From positions 801,835-865,834 of the forward strand of contig JAWRVZ010000233.1 of NCBI GenBank assembly GCA_037043235.1: DNA of 64,000 bases. Direction: 5' to 3'. The DNA is from Rhodeus uyekii (Eukaryota > Chordata > Actinopteri > Cypriniformes > Acheilognathidae). Both the position numbers and the translations under genes were made by a program. Of this stretch, positions 13,701-25,400 are shown in pieces (the first letter of the stretch is position 1; each line of letters starts with the position of its first letter). The notes under the pieces were generated by a model that saw only the letters and a program-made list of their open reading frames with translations, was not told the origin of the DNA and did no database searches.

Positions 13701-16700
13701 CAGTTAGCCGATGATTAAATCGCTCTTGAGCACTAAGTGCTCCCTCCAAACAGTGCATTAGATACTCAATTATTTATTGGTGCTGCTAATGCACATGGTG
13801 CTCTCATGCTCCTGTCAACTGAGCAGGTAAGGATAACCATTACATAATACTAAGTCATTGAAGCTACAGTGAAATCTGGAGGAGATGGACCATTCCAAGA
13901 ACTTCCAAAACAACGCGTCGGGGATGTGAAGGTCGAATGAGGTTGTGTCTTTAGTACACAAAGGCAAAAGTTAGTTCATTCATCTTAGAAATGGACTGGA
14001 ATTGGAGTGGAATGGATATCACTTATCCTGGCTTGCACTTAGCATCAGTTATAGATCAGATAATCTTATTATTACATTTAGCTGGAATTTGCAGAGCTCT
14101 CCATTTTTAACAATTGTAAAAGGGTTAAACATTAAAGGAATAAAAGGTTAAACCATTAGAGGTGGTTCAGAATGGTTGACTGGTCAGGGAGGGATAAATA
14201 CTAGTAGGAATAAATGATAGTAAATATTTCTGCCGATGCAGGTACTGATATTTTGATTTTCTTAAGGAAAAAAATATTATAGTACAAAATAATTTTTCCA
14301 AATATACAGAGAATTCTCATTTGTTATATTACTATAATATTAGAGGTCAAAATTAATAACAGAGCTATTATAGTCAACTGGGTTTAGAAAATAAAGATAT
14401 AATAAGTGCATTAAAGTAAAAACAATAGTTTTCATAAACACTTGTCTTTTTGACAAAATACTCAAACTCCTCTCTAGTGCTAGGCTTGGGGTCTATGCCT
14501 TTTTTTTATAGCTAATGAACTGTGAAAATTGGATTTTTCCTGAGGTAAATAAAACGTTAAGTGACACAGTTCACAAGCTGTGTTATTGACGTCTTTCTGC
14601 AGTTCAAACTGATTGAGCAACTACATGAGACATGATTTTTTTTCAGTAAGTTGTTCTATTTCTTTTAACATTCCTTCATGCTTTAACTTGTATTAAAGTG
14701 GAAGAAAAGACTTGTGATGCTACAGCGATCCGTCATGTCATATTTAAGAGCGTCAAAGGCAACATCTCGACTGAATGTCATGATCAAATGGACAGAATTT
14801 TATATGGGCCATTGTTTCTTATCAGAAGAAACAGCACAAAGCTCTTTACAATTATTAGATGGGATGCGTTACAAATAATGCTTGGTGTAGGGAAAAACTA
14901 CAGACCTGAAAACACTGAACTACGGGTTGTTCAAATAGACACTGCTGTAACATTGATATTTTTTAACTTAATGGTGTTATTGTCAATTAAATTTAACAAG
15001 AGAGATTTTCTAAACACACAGTATTAGTTGCAGTCTGAACATATTTTTCCAACCCCTTGTGATTGATAGGATTTAATCGATGATCATTGGCTGACTTTAA
15101 ACAATCCAATGATGGCCGATAGTGAAAATAATTGCTTTTATCAACGGATACATTGGTGAATCTCTACTAGTCATCCAACAAATCAATAAAATACACAATA
15201 ACTACAAATGAGCATTATTAAATAATGACAGATATAATCTACATGCAAAAATAGGCAGGAGTGAGCTCGCACAATTAAATAAAACTGACTGATACAGATT
15301 CATTAAATTGAATACCAGTAATACTGACTCATAGCTGATATATTGTGATTCCCTATTAAAAAGCATGTTCCATTCCATTATGCACCATTCTAGAGGTTTA
15401 GAGGTTTAAAGAATGGATCATAAGTCAACTTTTTATTTTGAGAATATGTAGCTTTGCACAAGACAAAAAAAAAAAAAAGAAGAGAAGACCTTTGGTATAA
15501 TCAGTGTCTATACGTGTGGTGTGTTATTATTGGATTAAATGTTTTTTTACTTTCTAAAAAGTGCTTTTTAGTGTCTCTTGCATTTCTCAGGCGGACCTTT
15601 GGTTGCACACATAATTCTTGGATGGCCCTCAGTTGTTATGTAATCCAAAAAATAGCAATGTAGCAATGTGAGGATTTGTTTTCCTCCAACACGTGTGAAA
15701 GTGAAAGAGTGTGAGAGTGAAAATGCTGAGTAACAAGGTAAACTGCAGTCTTTAAAAACACTTTCACTAGGATTCTTATGCCTGGGAGAGCTGCTAAATT
15801 AATCTGCATCTTCTTGTGAGAGAATCGGCCTACAGAGAGCCCACTGCTCCACATTACACAATGAATAAAAATGATCAAGCCTTTCCCAAATCAAGTGAGA
15901 ACCATGACAATCTAGGATCCAAAGCAGCATGTGACTTACGGAACATCCTAAGCATCCTGAATGAGTTTGAATGTGAATTATTGTTTCCTCAACAACATCA
16001 CTGATTTAAATCAATTATTGGTCTCCGCTCTGTTTCCATCAGGATACCCATGGGGAATAATGTTCTCTCCTTAAGTAATTAGCAAAGAGCACCGAGACTT
16101 CCTCATCCTTTGGGAGACCAAAAAAAACCAGTCTCTTCTGCCACAGACACATTGTTCAGAAAGGGTCTTGTCAGACTTTCAGAAGTTCAAAACCAAATAT
16201 TCAAGACCGCCAGGTTTTTCTTTTCAGAGGTAGTTCACCCAAAAATGAAATTTCAAAGTTAATTTACTCACCTTCAGACCATCCAGGTGTCTCTTTTCAA
16301 TAGCTACTGTGACTTTGAGAGTCAGAAAACATATGCAAGTGAAAAAAATAATACTCTTGGCTTCTGCTGATACATTGAGGTCGTATAAACGTGTAAGAAC
16401 TGAACATTATTTTCATGGCAGTCTGGAGTGCAAGCTTCCTGTAGCAAACTGATGCTATATTCGTTCAGAGAGGGAGTGTTGTATTAATCAAAGTTGTACT
16501 TTATTGTGCTTATCTTGGATGTCGAAACCTACATAAAAAATTAAGATTACGTTCGCTTGCATGATTTCAATTGGGAAGATTTACTTTTTCTTGTTATAGA
16601 AACATTTGTCGAACGGCTGTGGATTCGTACAGGTAATAATGCTATAAATGTTTAATTTCTTGCACAGATCGATTGTTTCACTTCATAAGACCTCAATATA

Positions 16701-19700
16701 TTATCTTTTGCCGGTATATGTTTTTTTTTTTTTACAGTAAGCGACAGTAGCCATTGAAAAAATAAGACAAAAACATCTTGGATTGCCTGAGGCTGTGTAA
16801 ATTTACAGCAAATTTTCATTTTCGGTGAACTATCCTATAAGTTATACGGTAAGTTGCTATCCACAAGTGTTGAGCAAATGCTCTGAGATCAGCACTTTAT
16901 ATGATGTATTACCTTAAGCTCTGAACTCAATCAAACAGGCAAAGGCACCACAGACCAGGTAGTGCACAACAGCTGACTAATGAATTTGGAGGCCCACACA
17001 ATAATACATACACAAGTATCATTTGCATTAATGAGGCATAGGGTCCTTTGTTAAGCAAAAGTCAGAAGGCATTGTTGGATAAGAACACGGCCTTCCACTT
17101 TAGCCCTTCATTCAGCTCAAGAAACCAAAACCCTCTCACAATCAAACGGTTAAGCAGAGCATAAAATGTTAACATGCATTGTGATCCTTGATCACTGAAT
17201 ACACCAGGGGTGCACCAATATGGAAACTTTGGCTGATAACAATAGATTTTGTTAAATACCACGGCAGATAATCGGTAAATGGCATGCAATTGCAGTTAAA
17301 ATAAATCAAACAAAAAATAAACTCAGTAGTTTTAAATTTAAATACAATTGGATTGATCATTGAATACATCAGGAATGAACTATATTTTGGACTATAGCAA
17401 TCATTTTGATATTATGATTGCTAATCAATATTGGTAGATGTATAAAATTATACACTGTTTTGGTTTTACTTTTTTTTTTTATAAACTCTAAAAATAAAAG
17501 TTATAATTGAATGAATCACTGAAACACTAGGGATGGACCAATATAGAAAGATTGGCTGATACGATGCAGATATAATATTTTGAAACTGATATTCGTTATA
17601 AGCTGATATTAGCTATGAATCTACATTTTGTGAGACTTATTACAACAACAAAAAAAAGCACAAAAGGTCCAAAAAGGTAAAACAGATTTTAACAAATGTA
17701 GGCTGTTTAGTAAAAGTTTATTGCAGTTTTATTTTAATAATTTGGAATTTAACTTTCACAAATGTAAAAAAACAAAACTGATCAAATGCCTACAGGCTTC
17801 ACATTTTTTTTGTTTATTTGTTTTAGGTTTAACAAAAGGTGGGACAAATAAAAAAAATGTGGTTTTTATCTCATGATTATTCTGTTAAAATAAATTAGCT
17901 TAAATATTTTTTACTTATTAGACTGAAGTCACATTTATCAACGGATACAGATACACTGTTGTCATCCAACCCCAGAATACACCTAATATTATTACATAAA
18001 ATAAAATAAAAACACATGCTTCCTCTGGCATTAGTCAAACAAAGACATAGTCCCGTTTTGAGTCAATAACAATAAGACATAAAATGGTTAATTCTGAAGC
18101 CAAGAATTTTTTTTTTTAGGCCTTGACCCTTTTGAGCCAGAAATCCACAGCTGTGAAACGGCATGTTCCTCATGCAAACATTAAAAGCCCAGATGCTGGT
18201 GACCTGCTGTGACCTGACAACAACTGATAAAATGCACCGTCATTTGATGAGCGCAGCTAATGTACTAAAAAGAGAACCGAATGAACAAGACATCCTGTTG
18301 CAGAAGGAAACTATCTGATCAAAACCAACCACAAACTGCACTAAAGAAAAAAAGCTCTCTTTTAGGCCCAAGTGTAACAGGAGTCCGGTGTCTGGCAGTG
18401 GAAGACCAATGCTAGCCGACTACTGCTCACATTACAGTCTGTTCTCACTTCAGAGTTCTTCTGCATCAACTGGACTTTTTAACAAAACCTACATCTAAAG
18501 TGTCAGTATACAATATAAACTATCATTCAAAATGTTTGCGGTCAGGGTAATCTTTAAAAAAAATAACACTTCTATTCGGCAAGATTTTTTTTTTTAATGA
18601 CAGTAAAGATATTTATAATGTTATAAATATTTTCTCTTTGAATTCTTTATTAATCAAAGAATTCTAACAAAAATATATTATGGTTTCCACAAAAAATATT
18701 AAACAGCACAATGATTTTCAATGTTGATAATAATAAGAAATGTTTCTTGAGCAAAAAATCAGCAGAGCGTTTCTTAAAGATCATGTGACACTGAAGACTG
18801 TAGTAATGATGCTGAAAATTCAGCTTTACTATCACAGGAATGCATTACATGTTAAAATATATTAAATATATGTTAAGTTACTTTAAATTACCATATTGCT
18901 GTTTTTTACTGCATTGGTCAAATAAACGCAGCCTTGGTCAGCATAAGAAACATTTTAAAAATCTCAACAACCCAAAACTTTTGAAAGATAGTGTGGCTTT
19001 TGTTTGCAACAAAATCCTGTACTAAATCAATATAGCAGCTTACATACAGAAATCAAACTGTGATGTGATAAATGTCTACTCTTGGCAGTTTAGTTTCATG
19101 GTTTCTCAAAATCAGTGTCTAAACAATCCACACAAACATTTAAAAATGTGATGGACATTCTTTCTTTTTTACAAAGTTAGATATTACATAAAACTACGGC
19201 CTGTGTCCCTCCGTCAATAAAATCAATGGGATTTGGTTTCAATTATGTGAAAATTGTTTACTCGTGCCACGGCTGAAATGCTTTTAAACAAAAAGCCCCA
19301 TTTAACATCTATCAATTACCCTAGTCATATATTTTAGTGAGAAAGGTAATCGTACCATCAGCATCCATCTTCATAATATGACATACCCTCCATAACAAGC
19401 CTTTGTCCTTCACCTTAAGTCACGTTGGGCGGGGGGGGGGGGGGTTTGGGGGGTTACAGGCTAATTTACAAAGCCATAAAGGTAGAGTATTTCAGGTATA
19501 AATGCTTATACCGTACATCTAATAGATTTTCCTGTCTATCATGATAACAATCTTTCACCAAATATTCAAGATAGCTTCAAATCTGGACTCTGACCGGGCC
19601 TAAACAAGAGCCTGATGGACTTGTTTCTCAAGCCACATCTTGGTTGTCTTTGGAATGTGGGCAGGAGCATTGTCTTGTTGGAAAAAAAAACATCTGATCA

Positions 19701-20676
19701 CTCCTCTTTAGATAACAACTTATCTTTTGTGGGAAGCAAGCCATTCTGCAATATTCTCCTGTCACTCCAAAGCATTAAAAGACGTTTCACAGTGAATTAG
19801 CTCACCAACACCAGCAGCTAAAAAGACTCCCCACACAAGGACCCTTCTTCTTCCGTGCTTTACTGTGGTAGAAATGCATTTAATATTATATTTCTCACCA
19901 GATTTCTGAAGACATTGCTCTGGAGCATCAACTACCATGCAATTTGTTTCATTGTGATTCATCAATCCATACACAAACTCCCATATTCTGCCAAAAACTT
20001 AATTGTCTTTGATATTTTTCTGAAACAGAAATGCCTTTTTAAGTAGTGCTCTCCCATAAATGTGGCTTCCTGTCCAATAATTTGTCATTAATACAATTAA
20101 AAGCTTAGTGTTTTGGGTTGGCCCATTATATACATATATATATATATGACCCTGTGCAAATAGAAATAATAACCACGAAAAGGAAGAAGAAAAACACATC
20201 TTTAAAAAGACTGCCTTGGGTAATGACGTTTCCAAGAAGTGGCTTGTGTGTTTTTTTCTTCTCCCCTGTATATTATGTGATTTATGCCTGCATTCATATA
20301 GGTTGCATATGAACTAAATTCCACATTTCAAATCCTCGAGTACTTCATCCATTTCATCAAGCAAATGGCACATTTCCTGAGCACACCATCCACTATATCC
20401 GACGGAAATATGCGATTGCTAAGGCAGACGTCACGAAATATTAAAAATGCAACGGTTTCATTGTCCTTAACCAACGTTTTCGTGCACAGCCTGTAAAGGG
20501 TTTGTAGAAGGACCTGGATGCCAATGAAGGCTGTGTTGAGGGTTTTGTGCCTTCAGTACTCGTTTCATAAAAGCGAAATAAGAGAAATGTACCTGATCTA
20601 ACGGAAGGTTGGTTATCTCGCTTATTGGCTGTAGCAGGCTGGATCCCGTGCAGGCTGATATCGTCTCAGTAGCCAT
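3233..20676 (-). CDS. mboat2: MBOAT2-type lysophospholipid acyltransferase, exons 1-5 (3' part off the window)
   Basis: Multi-pass membrane enzyme of the MBOAT family that re-acylates lysophospholipids (Lands cycle) in the ER. Exons on the minus strand: 20593-20676 (start ATG, 28 codons), 7648-7793, 6184-6261, 3388-3483, 3233-3288. All join in frame through GT-AG sites and give 153 residues. The protein begins MATETISACTGSSLLQPISE and continues with VNFVVCQLCALLTAVWF, a cytosolic HPSKTSPFVRHVVATLLG segment, hydrophobic stretches, then GYLSFCQITRVYVFDYG and PMMVITQKITS, which align residue for residue with remembered human MBOAT2. MBOAT1 is the alternative, but the exon 1 leader and the QITRVYVFDYG block favour MBOAT2. 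The catalytic Asn and His of the family lie in exons beyond position 1. Intron 1 is about 12.8 kb and full of repeats. The gene is divergent from e2f6. Confidence 0.93.
4719..4749. repeat. (CA)n microsatellite
   Basis: About 15 CA units, in mboat2 intron 3. Confidence 0.95.
5591..5890. repeat. Intronic MITE family 'CACTACCGTTCAAAAG', copy A, with nested SINE tail
   Basis: Left end CACTACCGTTCAAAAAGTTG, right end CAAAAGTTTGAATGGTAG, with interior GCAGCCTTGGTGAA. Around 5733-5790 it is interrupted by the 3' tail of a teleost SINE (TAAAAGCGTCTGCCAAAT). Confidence 0.65.
6870..7110. repeat. Dispersed repeat, partner of 9085-9245
   Basis: It shares CAACCTTCTGATGTTCTTCT in inverted orientation and GGAATTTAGAAGAAATAAT in direct orientation with the segment near 9.1-9.2 kb, both within mboat2 introns. 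Confidence 0.6.
8143..8778. mobile_element. TA-flanked MITE with 'ATAACCCGC' motifs, copy 1
   Basis: Starts TACCGTATTTTCCCGCATAT and ends GGGAAGATACGGTA, so the termini are inverted with TA at both outer edges. Several GGGTTATAT/GCGGGTTATA motifs lie near both ends. No coding potential is seen. It is in mboat2 intron 1. Confidence 0.8.
9085..9245. repeat. Dispersed repeat, partner of 6870-7110
   Basis: Contains AGAAGAACATCAGAAGGTTG and GGAATTTAGAAGAAATAAT, the two modules also found near 6.9-7.1 kb but there in opposite relative orientation. Confidence 0.6.
9250..12440. other. mboat2 intron 1, part 1
   Basis: AT-rich; apart from MITE copy B nothing recognisable. Short open frames show no family match and no exon-like borders. 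Confidence 0.45.
10200..10370. repeat. Partial MITE, copy B of the CACTACCGTTC family
   Basis: The segment with TTTCTGAAGTAATGATGCTG and the TTTACATTCTTGGTGAGCA block resembles the core of the other copies; the outer ends are decayed. Confidence 0.45.
12447..12670. mobile_element. Palindromic-ended element 'GGTTTCACAGAC', copy 1
   Basis: Begins GCCCAGGTTTCACAGAC and ends GTCTGTGAAACCGGGC, an inverted pair. The inside carries GACTAAAATG, TTAAGGCATGTTT and TTAATCTAAGCCC, shared with copies at 36.1 kb and 46.5 kb. Confidence 0.75.
12680..16220. other. mboat2 intron 1, part 2
   Basis: No exon recognised; one hAT-like fragment at 15050. The longest open frame (14698-15027) has no recognisable motif. 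Confidence 0.45.
15050..15180. repeat. hAT-like fragment
   Basis: Contains ATCATTGGCTGACTTTAAAC and TTATCAACGGATACATTGGT, the latter shared with 17930-17960. It is a short decayed piece. Confidence 0.35.
16229..16835. mobile_element. MITE 'TAGTTCACCCAAAAATGAAA', long copy
   Basis: Left end GGTAGTTCACCCAAAAATGA; right end TTTTCATTTTCGGTGAACTATCC is its inverted counterpart. It has early CTCACCTTCAGACC, typical of this abundant cyprinid family. No coding sequence. Confidence 0.75.
17200..17960. repeat. Cluster of decayed hAT-like termini
   Basis: Two related starts, CAGGGGTGCACCAATATGG at about 17207 and CTAGGGATGGACCAATATAG at about 17527, are each preceded by TCACTGAA, with a third weaker unit near 17360. 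The cluster ends near TCATCCAACCCCA. This suggests hAT-like elements inserted next to each other or a duplicated end. Confidence 0.45.
18518..18995. repeat. MITE of the CACTACCGTTC family, copy C
   Basis: Left end near CTATCATTCAAAATGTTTGC, right end AAAACTTTTGAAAGATAGTG. The interior contains ACGCAGCCTTGGTCAGCATA. Confidence 0.6.
19431..19453 (+). repeat. Poly-G tract with G-quadruplex potential
   Basis: Fourteen G, TTT, then six G, preceded by TTGGGC. It is in mboat2 intron 1. Confidence 0.9.
19566..19970 (-). mobile_element. Second Tc1-like transposase remnant
   Basis: The minus strand reads LVWGVFLAAGVGELIHCE (19762-19974 frame) and, in another frame near 19640-19690, FQQDNAPAHIPKTTKMW, both matching the catalytic part of Tc1 transposases. 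The frame breaks between the two pieces. It is a different subfamily from the copy at 1.5-3.0 kb. Confidence 0.75.
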
Positions 20677-21928
20677 GTTTTGCTATTGTATGAGTTCTGT
20701 GCGGTTCTCTATGACAGAGGCTGCCCAATTCGCCCTGATTCAATCCCACACATCCACAGCCACCTCTGGAGACGTTGCTGCTTGCTGCTGTCCACTGCTG
20801 GTAAAAAACGGCAGTACAACACCCCACAGTCCGCCGAACGGGTTTACTAATCCTACTACGGCGAAGGCTAAACTCATGAATATTAATTACGTAACATGAC
20901 GTTCGGCCAAACTGATTGGCTGAAAAGCAGACGTTTTGTTTTTTTTCTTTTTCACTTTCTTTCTTTTTTTCTGTTTTAGCAGACGTTTTCACTTCAATGA
21001 TGGGAAGTCTACGGGGCCCTTAAAGGGACATGAAATTAGAGGGGGAAGAAAAATAAGTCAATGCTTTTGCCTTCCCCTGAGAAACTCTTTGAAGGAACGC
21101 AAAACATTTTAGAGAGAACGCAAACGTATTTACAAATAAATGTTCTACCATCTCACCCTCCTCACCTCGTCCCTTAAATTAAGGGGCTCTTCCACGTCCT
21201 ACCGACTAATTTCCCAAAACTTTCGAACAGTTATTTTTCATTACCCTTTTTTTAAATAGACGATTCACCATCTGTTTCCTCATTTCCCGGACATCTTAGA
21301 GGCTGCAAAACGTTAAAATAAAAATATCTGTTATTATATCGTTTTCTACTATTATTTAATTAAATTTAAATACAATGATATATAACCAATATGTATCTAT
21401 TAGGTTTATATGTTTTTTTTATGTTTTAAATAATAAAATTATGGTTTTAAAAAACTCTGCTTGATGAAACTTTAATATGATCAATACGTGTTATTTGCAA
21501 CATGTCTGGTCAGAATGTAAACGGTCCAAAAAGTTGGTGACTCGAGAATCTATAGAACCGATTCAGTTCGATTCTTCCTCGAATCGGCACATACATGTTT
21601 ATTATTAAATGTTGAATGCTCATGCATATAAAAAAGTAACACACAATTATATCAAATATCCGTAAAAAAAAAAAAACATGCATGCATGCATTAAAAAAAA
21701 GTATGTACTAGTAGTGTACTAACTACAGGCTATGTTACTTATTCATTCCTCTAGATGTCACTAGGTGCGATCAACAACTAGAGGGAGAACCTGAAGCAGA
21801 AACAAATCATTTGATTGGTCAAATGTGAACACGTGACATCGCGGTTGCTTTTCCTGTCGTGATGTGTGTAAACATTCCACATTGATCTCTTTGAATGTAG
21901 CGAAATAATCTGACTGCGTGTTGCGACG
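20677..21928. promoter_or_regulatory. Divergent spacer between mboat2 and e2f6
   Basis: It holds both 5' ends. Near the e2f6 start lie an inverted CCAAT box (ATTGGT, 21814-21819) and an E-box CACGTGAC (21830-21837), about 90-115 bp before the ATG. A pyrimidine-rich tract lies at about 20938-20975. No other gene was seen; promoter function is inferred. Confidence 0.4.
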
Positions 21929-22337
21929 ATGGTGAAGTGTGCGGTCCAAGGATGCATCAACCACAGTGAGCTTAGACCGGGAGAGCAATCGAGCCGTCCG
22001 CGCAAGAGATTTTTCAGGTTCCCCAAAGACAAGGCCCGAGTGAAAGTGTGGCTGGCTGCGTTACGGGAGACTGAGCGCGAAATCACAGATCATCATCAGA
22101 TATGCGAGGATCATTTCCTCAACCATCACATCACGCCGAACGGCATCAGTCCGGACGCGATTCCCATTATGCCCGCTTTAGAAGGACCGGTCTGCGGGTG
22201 GAAGTCGTGTGAGGAGCAGAAGAAGCTCCCGGAGCGCGTTGAGGAGGTGAGAAGGGTGCAAGCCGTCTTCTGGCAACCTTATATATGTATATATGTATAT
22301 ATGTATGTATGTATGTATGTGCATATACATATATATG

Positions 22338-22402
<65 letters not shown>

Positions 22403-25400
22403 ATGTATATGTATAAATATATGTATGGCGTTCAATCAAATAAATATGTATTGATCACATAAATATTGTATTTGCACTACAGTGTTACATTAAGTGTCGA
22501 AAACAAAAAATCTGCATTTACTGCCAATTTAATTATTATTACAAAATTAAACTATTGTTTAAAGCTTTTAGCTGGGTCCTATTAACCTTTATTAATCATT
22601 GCGCTGAGCTCCATATTAATTCTGTGTTTTCCACAGGTTAACTAGTTATACAATTTATGTAATGAAAAATCATTAATGAAGAAAAATACATCAAATTCAT
22701 GCCACTTGTTTAAGTTAAGAGTTATTGAGTAAAATGCATGTGCTCGCTTAGTTGGAACAATTTTGGGATTCATTTAAGTAATGCTGTGCAGTGTTATTAA
22801 ATCTTAATTTTGTTTTAAAAGAATGGAGTTGCTGCTGATGATGATTTTTCTGATGAAGAGCTTGATGATGATGATGAGGAGGAGGAGGAAGATGATGATG
22901 ATGAAGATGGTGGTACATTTAGCATGGACAGTAAAACCCAAGGACAGGATCTCATTGAAAGGTAAGACTATTGTAAATAACTACTATAAAAAGGACTGCA
23001 AGAGTGTTTATTATTTTGTCTATTGATTATATCATGCTTTCTTTTAGTTTAATTAGCAATCCCAACATTTTCAATGCGAATCAAGCAAAAGATGTATCCG
23101 CTGAACAAGGTATGTTCTGATATGTTTTTAATTAATTCACTTTCTGATGCTGCAGAATTTTAATATATATTTTGACTGAATATGCAAAAGAATAATCCCT
23201 AAATGGTCCCATTTTTAATTCCAGTCCAGAATCGCTCCGAGGTCGCTCTCGGACTACTGACCAAACGCTTCATGCAGCTGCTTCGCACATCTCCGAATGG
23301 AATCCTTGATCTCAATGAGGCTTCGCGAACACTGGGCACACATAAGAGACGGGTGTATGACATCACCAATGTGCTAACTGGCATCCAGTTAATCAAAAAG
23401 ACGTCCAAAAACAAGATCCAGTGGATGTAAGTTTAGATTGAACATTATTTCCACCATTCTACATTTTGGGATTAGATAAACAAGGCTTTATAGTTTACAA
23501 AAACAAAGTCTAGAGGTTTGATTGTCTTAATACGTCAGTATGCGAGTCACACATCTCTCTCTACATCCAAGGGGTCCAGGATCATTCAGCTTTGGGAACC
23601 AGTGGAGCCCCAAGACAAAAGCTGACCTACTTAATCTGAAGTCAACTGAGGAGGCCCTGGACTGGCTCATCAAAGACTGCGCCCAACAGCTCTTTGCTCT
23701 GACCGACCTCAAAGACAATGCTGAATATCCTCTTATATTTCTGAAAATCTATGATATTATATGTTTAACCATCCTTATATCCAGGGGTGCACATAACTGG
23801 TATGCAGGTACGCATGCGCAACAAAAATCAGAAATGCGTAAGCCCACTTGAGTCACTAAGCGCCTTTGCGTACTTAACCGATCTTCTCATCTCATCGTAC
23901 ACAACCTTACAGTAAGAGATGTCCAAAAAGCAACAGACATTAAGCAGCTTTTTTGGCGTTTCACCACCTTCAAAGAAACGCCAACTGAAGCCTGAGCCGA
24001 AAAGTTAACGATGAGCGCACTGAAGTGCATATCATTCACGTGAAGGGGGCACGCAGAGAGCATCGCTCACGCCAGGGGTCGGAAACCTATGGCTCGCGAG
24101 CCATATATGGCTCTTTTGATGGCTGCATATGGCTCTTTTGACGCCACCCCCCGTCGACAGATCGATCGCTCCGCTACTTCCGCGTTCGCGAAGGACAGGT
24201 AGATCGCTCCGCACCCCCCAACAGATCGATCGCCCAGCTACTTCCGCTACTTATTTTTGAGGGGGCCCAGCTTAAAATGAAGGGGCCTGAGCATAACGTA
24301 TTCGGCTGGATTCGAACCTGCGCGGGGACAAATCAACGTATCTCTAGTCCATCGCCTTAACCTCTCAGCCAAGACTGGTTATGCTGGGACCTGCAGCGCG
24401 CTATTCTTGACTTTGGGGGTGCGTTGCGATCGTCTTGTGCGGCGGGCGATATGTTTTTTCACTTTAGTTTTCACAGTCGCGATTTTAAACAATTGAAAAT
24501 CTGAGGGGGCCGGACATGTAAATGAGGGGGCCCAGGCCCCCCCCCGTGGCTACGCCACTGGTGAGTACCAAACACAATCTCCTGGTACTCACCTGAGTAA
24601 CTCACTGAAAAAGTTATGTGCACCCCTGCTTATATCACTTCTTTGAGTTGTTTTGGTCTTAACTACAGTTGTACCTTAGCTTATGTAACATATGAGGACA
24701 TCTGTAAGATTGGAGTTTTCAAGGACCAGACTATAATAGCCATCAGGGCCCCTGAAGAGACCAAGCTTGAGGTGCCCACTCCTACTGAAGTAAGCTGGAG
24801 GGCTTTGATCTTTTTAGGAATCTCAATAAAATATTTCAGTGAAGTTTATTTTGCAGTTTCATCAGCAGAAGCCAGCATCAAGTCTCACAAGGAGTTCGTA
24901 GGCCACCCCACATACAATAACATTGTTACTGCAATTATAATCTAACAGAGGGTGCTAACTACATCATTACTGAAGGTTAAATGATTATGATTGGCTAAGA
25001 AAGAAAGAAAGATAAACAAAGCTAGTAATTTTCCACACAAGAACAGAAAGTCAGAAGCATATCTTTGTTGATCACACGTTTGATGGGTTAAGTGACCTTC
25101 CACTTCTCAAAACATTCTGATAACATGTTCTATCAGGTGAGAAGTGCAGGCAATATTCATCCTTATTCTATGGAACAATACAGAAAATCAAAGAAATGCT
25201 TTAACTAATAATTAGTTACATAGGTGATAGACTGATGTGTACATAAATTAAAATTCCATAACTTGATTATAAATCATAAAAAGAAAATATATATATATAT
25301 ACACACACAAATAAGAAAAAGAAAATAATGTATATATAATCATTCCTATCATTATGTATGTGTGTATATATAGTGTATTATTGTAAAATAAGATTTTGGT

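Larger units (their letters stand above)
23782..24628. mobile_element. hAT-type element, non-autonomous, composite
   Basis: Terminal inverted repeats read CAGGGGTGCACATAACT at the left and its exact complement at the right end. A perfect 8-bp target duplication CTTATATC flanks it at 23774-23781 and 24629-24636, as expected for hAT. The inside is a mosaic: a short transposase start, a second hAT terminus (CAGGGGTCGG from 24073), a tRNA-Ser-like piece, and a further terminus resembling CAGTGGCGTAGCC in reverse at about 24546-24560. It lies within the AT-AC intron of e2f6. Confidence 0.9.
23725..24674 (+). other. e2f6: AT-AC (U12-type) intron 5 of e2f6
   Basis: The intron starts with ATATCCTC directly after coding GA (Asp codon split) and ends in AC at 24673-24674. 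A TCTTAAC branch-site core lies at 24657-24663, with its adenosine 12 nt before the end. This is the signature of the minor spliceosome, and no GT-AG pair restores the conserved NAxLAYVTYED junction as well. Minor-class introns are known in E2F family genes. A nearby AG (24667-24668) could be used instead and would add two residues. Removing the transposon and one target copy leaves an intron of about 95 nt. Confidence 0.85.

Noticed and set aside
14698..15027. 109-codon open frame in mboat2 intron 1
   Set aside because: No recognisable motif, low-complexity AT-rich end and no splice or promoter signals.
22167..22439. Open frames made of Ile-Tyr repeats
   Set aside because: Translations of the (TA)n/(TATG)n microsatellite; no start context and no conservation expected.
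24297..24380. Functional tRNA-Ser gene
   Set aside because: The anticodon stem and acceptor stem do not pair properly and it sits inside transposon debris.
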